Assembly: GCA_964569055.1 (NCBI GenBank)
Contig: CAZMSZ010000259.1
Coordinates: 1 to 11,046 of the forward strand
Reading direction: 5' to 3'
DNA: 11,046 bases
DNA from: JAWLGW01 sp964569055
GTDB lineage: Bacteria; Planctomycetota; J058
Notes under the pieces: model-generated
What the model was told of the DNA's origin: nothing
The model's input: only the letters and a program-made list of their open reading frames with translations
The model's database searches: none
Part shown: positions 4,657 through 11,046 of the stretch, one piece after another
Layout of the letters: each line of letters starts with the position of its first letter
Numbering within the stretch: position 1 is the stretch's first letter
Program-made: the position numbers and the translations under genes

Positions 4657-6812
4657 GCGAGGACCGGGTCCGGACGCCGACCGTCCTGCAAATGGAGGCC
4701 GTGGAGTGCGGCGCGGCGGCGCTGTGTATCGTGCTGGCCTACCACGGGCGGGTGGTGCCGCTGCCGGTCCTGCGCCGCCAGTGCGGCGTGTCGCGCGGCG
4801 GGAGCAAGGCCTCCAACCTGGTCAAGGTCGCGCGCGAGTACGGCCTGGTGGCCAAGGGCCTCAAGCGCGAGGTCGACCGCCTGGCCGAGCTGCCGCGCCC
4901 GTTCATCGTGTTCTGGTCGTTCAACCACTTCCTGGTCGTCGAGGGGTTGACCCCGGGCCGCGTGTTCCTGAACGACCCCGCCTGCGGCCCGCGCTCGGTC
5001 AGCCGCGACGAGTTCGGCGACTGCTTCACGGGGGTCGTGCTCACCTTCGAGCCGACGCCCGAGTTCACGCGGGGCGGACGCTTTCCGACGCTGCTGGAGG
5101 CCCTGGCCCAGCGCCTGGACGGCTCGTGGCGCGAGGTGGGCTACTGCGCGGCGGCGGGGGCGCTCAACGGGGTGCCGCTGATCGCGGGGGCGTTCTTCGG
5201 CCAGCTGTTCATCGACCACGTCCTGGTGGCCCAGCGGCCCGACTGGCTGATCCCGCTGCTCCTGGCCATGGCGCTCACGGTGGCGCTGGGCGTGCTCACC
5301 ACCCGGCTCCAGCTGCGGGCGCTCCGCCGGCTGGGGAGCCGCCTCGCGCTCCTGCACACCGACCGGTTCGTGCACCACCTCCTCGCCCTGCCGGCGAGCT
5401 TCTACGTGCAGCGCTTCGCGGGCGAGGTCGCCGACCGGGTGCGCCTCAACCAGAAGGTGGCCGACGTGATCACCGGCCCGCTCGGCCGGGCGGCGACCGA
5501 CGTGACCGTGCTGGCGCTGCTGGCCGCGACCATGCTCGCCTACGACGCGGCGCTGACCGCGGCGGTGCTGGCGGCGGCCGGCGCGTCGTTCTGGGCGCTG
5601 CGCCGGCTCACGCTTCGCGTGGCCGACGAGACGCGGCGCGTGTCGCTCGAGCTGGGCAAGAGCGCGGGCGTGGTGGTGGGCGGGCTGCGCGGGATCGAGA
5701 CGATCAAGGCGGCGGCGGGCGAGGACCACGTGTTCCAGCGCTGGGCGGGCCACTACGGCAAGGCGCTCGGCGACCAGCAGCGGGTCGCGGTCGCGGCCGC
5801 CAACCTGGCCATCCTGCCCGAGCTGACCCTGGCGCTGGTGAGCCTGCTGGTGGTGGTCCTGGGCGGCCTGCGCGTGCTCGACGGCCAGCTCACGATCGGC
5901 GGGCTGTCCGCGTTCTTGCTGCTGGTGACGCGGTTCAACGCCCCGATCGAGAGCCTGGCCCGCCTGGCCCTCACGATCCAGGACCTGCGCGGCGACCTGG
6001 GCCGGCTGGACGACGTGCTCGACAACCCGGTCGCGCCCGCGCCCGCTCCGACGATGGAGGCGCCGGCCGCGCTCGACGGCCGGGTGGAGCTGGAGGGCGT
6101 GCGCTTCGCCTACAGCTCGGTCGACCCGCCGATCGTCCAGGACTTCTCCCTGCGCGTGGCGCCGGGCCACGTGGTGGCGCTGGTCGGCGCGAGCGGCTCG
6201 GGCAAGTCCACGGTGGGCCGCCTGCTGGCCGGGCTGTACGAGCCCGACGCGGGGCGGATCCTGTACGACGGGATCCCGCGCGGCGCGCACCGGCCCGAGG
6301 TCCTCAGCGACGGCGTGGCCCTGGTGGAGCAGGAGGTGCTGCTGTTCGCCGGGACGGTCCTCGACAACCTCACGCTGTGGGACGAGACCCTCTCGCGCGA
6401 GCAGGTCGTGCGCGCCTGCGAGGACGCGCTGATCCACGAGGTGATCCTGGGGCTCCCGGGCGGCTACGGGGCCGAGCTGCTGGAGGGCGGCGCCAACCTG
6501 AGCGGAGGGCAGCGCCAGCGGCTGGAGCTGGCCCGGGCGCTGGTGCGCGAGCCGCGGGTCCTGATCCTCGACGAGGCGACGAGCGCGCTCGACGCCGAGA
6601 CCGAGGCGGCCGTGGTCAAGAACCTGCGGCGGCGCGGCTGCACCTGCGTGGTGGTCGCGCACCGGCTGAGCACGATCCGCGGGGCCGACGAGATCGTGGT
6701 CCTCGAGCGCGGCAAGGTCGTGCAGCGCGGGACCCACGAGGCCCTCAGCACGCGCGCCGGGCCGTACCGGCGCCTGCTCGAGGCCGAGCCCGCGCCCGCG
6801 GGGACCCGGTGA
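4653..6812 (+). CDS. NHLM-type ABC exporter with C39 peptidase domain
   Basis: 719-residue exporter that cuts leaders after Gly-Gly and transports the product (TIGR03796-like). Start GTG overlaps the stop of the adaptor gene (GTGA). TTG 4647 is an alternative two codons upstream, five bases after GAGAGG. The peptidase domain has Gln13, Cys19 (VECG), His92 (FNHF) and Asp108 (LNDP), a complete C39 active site. Six membrane helices are expected between about 165 and 450. The nucleotide-binding domain is complete: Walker A GASGSGKST at 512-520, LSGGQRQR from 616, Walker B ending Asp640-Glu641 and switch His670. Length is normal for the family. It should pair with the next gene product as a heterodimer, with the HlyD protein as adaptor. 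Cargo is inferred to be the Nif11-type precursors transcribed divergently. Confidence 0.94.
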   Translation: MSEDRVRTPTVLQMEAVECGAAALCIVLAYHGRVVPLPVLRRQCGVSRGGSKASNLVKVAREYGLVAKGLKREVDRLAELPRPFIVFWSFNHFLVVEGLTPGRVFLNDPACGPRSVSRDEFGDCFTGVVLTFEPTPEFTRGGRFPTLLEALAQRLDGSWREVGYCAAAGALNGVPLIAGAFFGQLFIDHVLVAQRPDWLIPLLLAMALTVALGVLTTRLQLRALRRLGSRLALLHTDRFVHHLLALPASFYVQRFAGEVADRVRLNQKVADVITGPLGRAATDVTVLALLAATMLAYDAALTAAVLAAAGASFWALRRLTLRVADETRRVSLELGKSAGVVVGGLRGIETIKAAAGEDHVFQRWAGHYGKALGDQQRVAVAAANLAILPELTLALVSLLVVVLGGLRVLDGQLTIGGLSAFLLLVTRFNAPIESLARLALTIQDLRGDLGRLDDVLDNPVAPAPAPTMEAPAALDGRVELEGVRFAYSSVDPPIVQDFSLRVAPGHVVALVGASGSGKSTVGRLLAGLYEPDAGRILYDGIPRGAHRPEVLSDGVALVEQEVLLFAGTVLDNLTLWDETLSREQVVRACEDALIHEVILGLPGGYGAELLEGGANLSGGQRQRLELARALVREPRVLILDEATSALDAETEAAVVKNLRRRGCTCVVVAHRLSTIRGADEIVVLERGKVVQRGTHEALSTRAGPYRRLLEAEPAPAGTR

Positions 6813-9718
6813 GCGTCCGGATCGACGGCGGCCTGGTGCGCCTCGATGCGGCGCCGGCGCCGCGCCTGGCGCAGGTCGTCGCGGGCTCCCTGCAGGTGTT
6901 CGCGGCGCGCCTCGAGGACGGCCGCCCCGAGGGGCCGCGGCGCTTCCTGTTCGAGTGCGGGCCGGGCGACCCGCTCCTGTTCCTGCCCACGCGGCGCGTC
7001 GCGCAGCACGGCCTGATCGCCGTCGGACGCGCCGACATCGAGGCCGTCCCGGCGGGGGACGCCGCCGCCTGCGACGGGTGGGTGAGCAAGCTGGCCACGA
7101 GCCTGGCCACCGTCCCGCCGCCACCGGGCGCGCTGTTCGCCGAGCCGCTCGCCGAGCGGCTCGCGCCGGGGACCCTCCTGGGAGGGCCCGCCGAGGGCGC
7201 GCCGCGCTGGCTGCGCGTCCGCGAGGGGGTGGTGCGCCTGCAGGACCTGACCGAGGTCGGGCCCGACGACGGCGCGGTGCCGCTGCGCGCGCCGCTGTGG
7301 GCGCTGGCCCAGGGCGACGAGGAGGTCGCGCTCGGCGACGACGCGCCGCCCACGGATCCGCTCGAGGGGCCGCTGCGGCTGCTCGAGCTGGTGCTCGCTG
7401 CGCTGGCCCGCCTCGAGGCCGCCGACGCCGCGGACCGCCTGGAGCGGCTCGAGCGACGCCGCGCCCTCGCCGCGGAGGCCTCGCGGCGGAGCGCCCTCCA
7501 GCTGGCGGAGGTCCTCGCGCCCGAGGGCGCGGCGGCCGCGCCGCCGGCCGGCGGGGGCGAGGTGTTCCGGGCCGCCGCGCTGGTGGGGCGGGCCCTCGGC
7601 CTCGAGCTGCGGGCGCCGTCCGAGGAGGGCGCGGGCGGCGCCGCGGTCGAGGCGATCGCGTCCGGCTCGCACGTCCGCACGCGGGCGGTGCTCCTGCGCG
7701 ACGACTGGTGGCGGCAGGACTGCGGGCCGCTGGTGGCGTTCGACGGCCCCGAGCGGCGGCCCGTGGCCCTGCTCCCCGCCGAGGGCGGGGGCTACGAGCG
7801 GGTCGACCCCGCGAGCGGCGCGCGCGAGCGCGTCACCGGCGCGAACGAGGGCGCGCTCGACCGCGTGGCGTTCATGTTCTACGAGCCGCTCGCGCCGCCG
7901 GGCGAGCTCGTGGCGGGGCTCCTCCGCGGCGGGCGCGGCGACGTCGCGCGCCTGCTGCTCGCCTCGGCCGTGGCGGCCGCTCTGGGTTTGGCGCTGCCGC
8001 GCGTCCTGGCCACGATCATCGACCAGGCGCTCCCCGCGGCCGACCGTCCGCGCATGCTGGAGCTGAGCCTGGTGCTGCTGGTGGCGGCGTTCGGCGCGGC
8101 GGTGTTCCGGGCGGCCGCGGGCTACGGGGCCGTGCGCCTGTCGACGCTGGTCGACCACCGCCTGCAGAGCGGTGTGATCGACCGCCTGCTGCGGCTGCCG
8201 CTGGCGTTCCACCGCCGCTACGCGTCGGGCGACCTGGTGACGCGGGCCATGGCGATCCACGAGATGCGCGCGCGCGTCGGCAGCACGCTCATGGCGGCGC
8301 TGGTGGCGGCGCTGATGTCCGTGGTGCACCTGGCCGTCCTGATCGGGTTCGGCGGGAAGCTGGCGCTGCTCGCCCTGGGGACGGGCGCGGTGTGCGCCCT
8401 GGTGGTCCTCGCCGTGGGGGTGCGCATGCGCGCGCTCTCGCGGGCCTGGCTCGAGGTCTCCTCGGCCAGCCAGGGCCTGGTGAACCAGCTCGTGGGCGGG
8501 GTGACCAAGCTGCGCGTGGGCGGCGCGACCGACCGCGCGGTGGAGCGGTTCGCCGTCCACCTGGCGCGTCAGCAGGAGCTGCGCCTGCGGCAGAACGCGC
8601 TGCGGGACGTGATCGCGACGCTGAACGGGGCCCTCCCCGTGACCTCCAGCCTGGCGCTCTACGCGCTGACCGCCTACGTGCTGCGGCAGGAGGCGGCCGC
8701 CGCGGCGCTTCTCGGCGGGGTCGCGCCCGAGCCCACGGTCACGCCCGGCGGGTTCTTGGCCTTCCAGGCCTCGTTCGCGGCCTTGATCGCGGGGATCACG
8801 CTGCTCGGCAACTCCTACACCGACCTGCTCGACGCCGGCAACCTGTGGGAGCGCGCCCGCCCGATCGTGGAGACCGCGCCGGAGGGGCGCGGCGGCCAGG
8901 CCGACCCGGGGCGGCTGCGCGGGCGGCTGGCCGTCGAGCGCGTGACCTTCCGCTACCGCGAGGGCGGGCCGGCGATCCTGGGCGACGTCACGATCCGGGC
9001 CGAGCCGGGCGAAATGATCGCGCTGGTCGGCGGGTCGGGCAGCGGCAAGTCGACGTTGCTGCGGGTCGTGCTCGGCCTCGAGCAGCCCGACGAGGGGAGC
9101 GTCCTCTACGACGACCAGGACCTGAGCGGCCTGGACGTGGCGGCGGTCCGCCGGCAGATCGGCACGGTCATGCAGGAGGGCCGGATCACCGCGGGGTCGA
9201 TCCTGACCAACGTCAGCGGCGGGCGCACGCTCGGGCTGAGCGAGGTCGGCGAGGCGGTCAAGGCGGCGGGCCTCGACGAGGACGTCGAGGCCATGCCCAT
9301 GGGCCTGCACACCGTGATCAGCGAGGGCGGCGTCAACCTCTCCGGCGGGCAGCGCCAGCGCCTGCTGCTGGCGCGGGCCTTCGCCATGCGCCCGACCGTG
9401 TTCGTGCTCGACGAGGCGACCAGCGCGCTCGACAACCGGACGCAGGCGATCGTCACGGCCAGCCTGGCGCGGCTGAACGCCACGCGCGTGGTCGTGGCAC
9501 ACCGCCTGAGCACGATCCAGGGCGCTGACCGGATCTACGTGCTGGAGCGGGGCCGGATCGTGCAGGAGGGCACCTTCGCCGCGCTGTCCGCGGTGGACGG
9601 CCCGTTCCGCGCCCTCGTGCGGCGCCAGCTCCCCGAGGGCGACGTGGAGCAGCTCGCGGCCGCGGCCGGCCCGTTGTTTCGCGGAGCGACGCCCGTGCGA
9701 CCCGACGCCGGCGGGTGA
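6809..9718 (+). CDS. NHLM-type ABC exporter subunit without active peptidase
   Basis: 969 residues (TIGR03797-like), starting at a GTG that overlaps the previous stop (GTGA). The first ~180 residues look beta-rich, with two stretches resembling jelly rolls. A helical segment follows (about 205-240). A region at about 250-350 contains the family-typical DDWWRQDCGPLVAF and RVDPASG. I infer a degenerate C39-like fold there: the DP motif remains but no catalytic Cys-His pair is visible. The membrane domain spans about 366-690, with LPLAFHRRYASGDLVTRAM as the usual intracellular-loop motif. The nucleotide-binding domain is intact: Walker A GGSGSGKST at 741-749, LSGGQRQR from 844, Asp868-Glu869 and switch His898. 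It is probably the partner of the peptidase-bearing exporter upstream, and its N-terminal modules may dock substrate or leader. Confidence 0.93.
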   Translation: MSVRIDGGLVRLDAAPAPRLAQVVAGSLQVFAARLEDGRPEGPRRFLFECGPGDPLLFLPTRRVAQHGLIAVGRADIEAVPAGDAAACDGWVSKLATSLATVPPPPGALFAEPLAERLAPGTLLGGPAEGAPRWLRVREGVVRLQDLTEVGPDDGAVPLRAPLWALAQGDEEVALGDDAPPTDPLEGPLRLLELVLAALARLEAADAADRLERLERRRALAAEASRRSALQLAEVLAPEGAAAAPPAGGGEVFRAAALVGRALGLELRAPSEEGAGGAAVEAIASGSHVRTRAVLLRDDWWRQDCGPLVAFDGPERRPVALLPAEGGGYERVDPASGARERVTGANEGALDRVAFMFYEPLAPPGELVAGLLRGGRGDVARLLLASAVAAALGLALPRVLATIIDQALPAADRPRMLELSLVLLVAAFGAAVFRAAAGYGAVRLSTLVDHRLQSGVIDRLLRLPLAFHRRYASGDLVTRAMAIHEMRARVGSTLMAALVAALMSVVHLAVLIGFGGKLALLALGTGAVCALVVLAVGVRMRALSRAWLEVSSASQGLVNQLVGGVTKLRVGGATDRAVERFAVHLARQQELRLRQNALRDVIATLNGALPVTSSLALYALTAYVLRQEAAAAALLGGVAPEPTVTPGGFLAFQASFAALIAGITLLGNSYTDLLDAGNLWERARPIVETAPEGRGGQADPGRLRGRLAVERVTFRYREGGPAILGDVTIRAEPGEMIALVGGSGSGKSTLLRVVLGLEQPDEGSVLYDDQDLSGLDVAAVRRQIGTVMQEGRITAGSILTNVSGGRTLGLSEVGEAVKAAGLDEDVEAMPMGLHTVISEGGVNLSGGQRQRLLLARAFAMRPTVFVLDEATSALDNRTQAIVTASLARLNATRVVVAHRLSTIQGADRIYVLERGRIVQEGTFAALSAVDGPFRALVRRQLPEGDVEQLAAAAGPLFRGATPVRPDAGG

Positions 9719-9737
9719 CGGGACCGCCGGGGCGTCG
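9703..9737 (+). terminator. Long stem-loop spanning the end of the export operon
   Basis: Outer arms CGACGCC / GGCGTCG (7 bp) and inner arms GGCGG / CCGCC (5 bp) stack with a two-base bulge around a nine-base loop. The hairpin includes the TGA of the last exporter gene. No U-tract follows, so it may be a factor-dependent terminator or a 3'-end stabiliser rather than a classical terminator. It lies before the next gene, whose function looks unrelated. Confidence 0.45.
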
Positions 9738-9761
9738 CACCATGACGGGACGGAGGACGTC

Positions 9762-10700
9762 ATGACCCCCGAGCTCCCCGACGAGACCGACGCCTCGGGC
9801 GCGTTCAAGCGCCAGACCAGCGCCTTCCGCCGCTGGGTGACGGCCGACGGCAGCTCGGGCTTTCCGGCCGCCCCCGGTCGGTATCACCTCTACGTCTCGT
9901 ACGCCTGCCCCTGGGCCCACCGCACGCTGATCGTGCGCCGGCTCAAGCGGCTCGAGGACGCGGTCGGAGTGACCGCGGTGGACCCGATTCGCGACGAGCG
10001 CGGGTGGCGGTTCGCGCCCGACCTCCCCGAGTGCGGCCCCGACCCGATCAACGGCTTCACGTTCCTCTCGGAGGCCTACCGCGCCACCGACCCGGCGTTC
10101 CGCGGGCGGGTGACCGTGCCGGTCCTGTGGGACACGGTCAGCGGGCAGATCGTCAACAACGAGTCGAGCGAGGTGATCCGCATGCTGAACGCGGCGTTCG
10201 ACGCCTGGGGCGACGCCTCGGTCGACCTCTACCCCGAGCCGCTGCGGGCCGAGATCGACGCGCTCAACGCGCGCGTCTACGAGGCGGTGAACGACGGCGT
10301 CTACCGCTGCGGGTTCGCCGCCACCCAGGACGCCTACGACGCCGCCTTCGGCCCGCTGTTCGAGGCGCTCGACGAGCTCGAGCAGCGCCTCGCCCGCCGG
10401 CGCTACCTCGTGGGCGACCGCCTGACCGAGGCGGACGTGCGCCTGTTCACCACGCTGGTCCGCTTCGACGCCGTCTACTACGGCCACTTCAAGTGCAACC
10501 TGCGACGGATCGTGGACTACCCGGCCCTGTGGGGCTGGCTGCGCGACGTCTATCAGCAGCCAGGTGTGGGCGAGACGGTCCGCATGGACCACATCAAGCG
10601 CCACTACTACGTCACCCACCGCGCGATCAACCCGAGCGGGATCGTGCCGCGGGGGCCGGCCCTCGACTTCACCACGCCGCACGGCCGCGCGGCGCTGTAG
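9762..10700 (+). CDS. Glutathionyl-hydroquinone reductase (Xi/omega-class glutathione transferase)
   Basis: 312-residue cytoplasmic enzyme. The family reduces glutathionyl-hydroquinones, releasing glutathione and the hydroquinone. The catalytic motif CPWAHR lies at 49-54 (Cys49), followed by VPVLWDTVSGQIVNNESSEV, the conserved thioredoxin-fold loop and glutathione-binding Glu-Ser. The C-terminal helical domain contains YLVGDRLTEADVRLF and the family-typical VYYGHFKCNLRRI. Length is normal. ATG is preceded by GGAGG five bases upstream. It lies 43 bases after the exporter operon on the same strand, with a hairpin between, and nothing ties it to peptide export. Its presence implies that the host uses glutathione. 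It resembles E. coli YqjG and PcpF. Confidence 0.93.
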   Translation: MTPELPDETDASGAFKRQTSAFRRWVTADGSSGFPAAPGRYHLYVSYACPWAHRTLIVRRLKRLEDAVGVTAVDPIRDERGWRFAPDLPECGPDPINGFTFLSEAYRATDPAFRGRVTVPVLWDTVSGQIVNNESSEVIRMLNAAFDAWGDASVDLYPEPLRAEIDALNARVYEAVNDGVYRCGFAATQDAYDAAFGPLFEALDELEQRLARRRYLVGDRLTEADVRLFTTLVRFDAVYYGHFKCNLRRIVDYPALWGWLRDVYQQPGVGETVRMDHIKRHYYVTHRAINPSGIVPRGPALDFTTPHGRAAL

Positions 10701-10701
10701 C

Positions 10702-11043
10702 TCAGGCGTCGGCGCGACGCTCCTCCCGCTCGCGGACCTGGACCAGCAGAGAGTCGGGCGCGGCGCCGCGGGCCGTGGCGAGGGTGACGTGCTGGTAACC
10801 GAGCCCGCTCAGCCCGTTCTTCCAGCGGATCTCTCCAGTAGCTGGCTCGAGCGCGAACAGCAGCCCACGCGAGGCGGCGTAGACCGTGTCCGGCTCGACG
10901 AGGAGCGTCACGATCTCATAGCCGGTCTCGGGCAGGCTGACATCCCACACCATGCGCCCGGTGCGCTTGCTCACCGCGCGCACGTGGCCGCGCGTCCCCA
11001 CGAACAGCAACTCGTCGCACCTGGGCTTCCTGCGTCGGGCCAT
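10702..11043 (-). CDS. Short PQQ-like beta-propeller repeat protein
   Basis: 113 residues reading leftward from an ATG two codons inside the right edge. Two or so propeller-blade repeats are visible: ELLFVGTRGHVRAVSKRTGRMVWDVSL and TVYAASRGLLFALEPATGEIRWKNGL, each with the variable-A-hDxxTGxxxW pattern typical of PQQ/quinoprotein-like and BamB-like blades. A full propeller needs seven or eight blades, so this is either a mini-protein that oligomerises or a fragment. No signal peptide is visible (MARRRKPRCDELL). The frame is still open upstream of the ATG at the window edge, so a longer protein cannot be excluded. Its stop is one base from the stop of the convergent reductase gene, which leaves no room for a terminator. 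Function unknown. Confidence 0.75.
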   Translation of the reverse strand: MARRRKPRCDELLFVGTRGHVRAVSKRTGRMVWDVSLPETGYEIVTLLVEPDTVYAASRGLLFALEPATGEIRWKNGLSGLGYQHVTLATARGAAPDSLLVQVREREERRADA

Positions 11044-11046
11044 GAC

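Noticed and set aside
9719..9761. Reductase gene as a fifth member of the export operon
   Set aside because: Same strand and close, but separated by a hairpin, with its own Shine-Dalgarno site and a function unrelated to peptide export.
3375..9808. Very long antisense frames (over 1100 codons) and overlapping plus frames across the export operon
   Set aside because: Their translations are compositionally biased with no domain signatures, while the opposing frames encode intact ABC and HlyD motifs.
1..11046. Mobile elements, CRISPR arrays, tRNA or rRNA genes
   Set aside because: No transposase motifs, terminal inverted repeats with target duplications, regularly spaced short repeats or recognisable structural RNA genes were seen by eye.

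Overview
The window is very GC-rich, with long antisense open frames typical of such DNA. It looks like chromosomal DNA from a Gram-negative-type (diderm) bacterium. The HlyD adaptor with a long periplasmic hairpin and the glutathione-dependent enzyme support that. The gene content and the short PQQ-propeller protein would suit Myxococcota, Planctomycetota or a related high-GC proteobacterium. I cannot fix the phylum from the sequence alone.

Most of the window (1 to about 9718) is one peptide-export locus of the NHLM type (the TIGR03794/03796/03797 secretion system) with Nif11-type leader peptides (TIGR03798-like). It is arranged around a divergent promoter region at 2516-2653. Leftward (minus strand) lie three tandem, clearly duplicated precursor peptide genes (2279-2515, 1971-2207, 1685-1912) and the tail of a decayed fourth copy (1611-1661). 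They are followed by a C39-peptidase/ABC exporter gene that runs off the left edge after its Walker A motif. Rightward (plus strand) lies a tightly coupled operon: a small cyclic-nucleotide-binding-fold protein (2654-3199), an HlyD-type adaptor (3199-4656), an NHLM peptidase/ABC exporter (4653-6812) and the NHLM ABC subunit without an active peptidase (6809-9718). Successive genes overlap by 1 to 4 bases.

The expected mode of action is that the two C39 exporters cut Nif11-type leaders after Gly-Gly and pump out what follows, and the adaptor carries it across the periplasm. The odd part is the cargo. After Gly-Gly the three precursors carry only 3, 6 and 6 residues (LPS, GATSGV, CGGGAS). No peptide-modifying enzyme is present in the window. 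Either the products are extremely small secreted peptides, or the peptides work in another way, for example as full-length proteins or as carriers for extension.

The right end holds apparently unrelated housekeeping genes: a glutathionyl-hydroquinone reductase (9762-10700) and, tail to tail with one base between them, a short PQQ-like beta-propeller protein on the minus strand (10702-11043). I saw no tRNA, rRNA, CRISPR array, transposase or insertion sequence.
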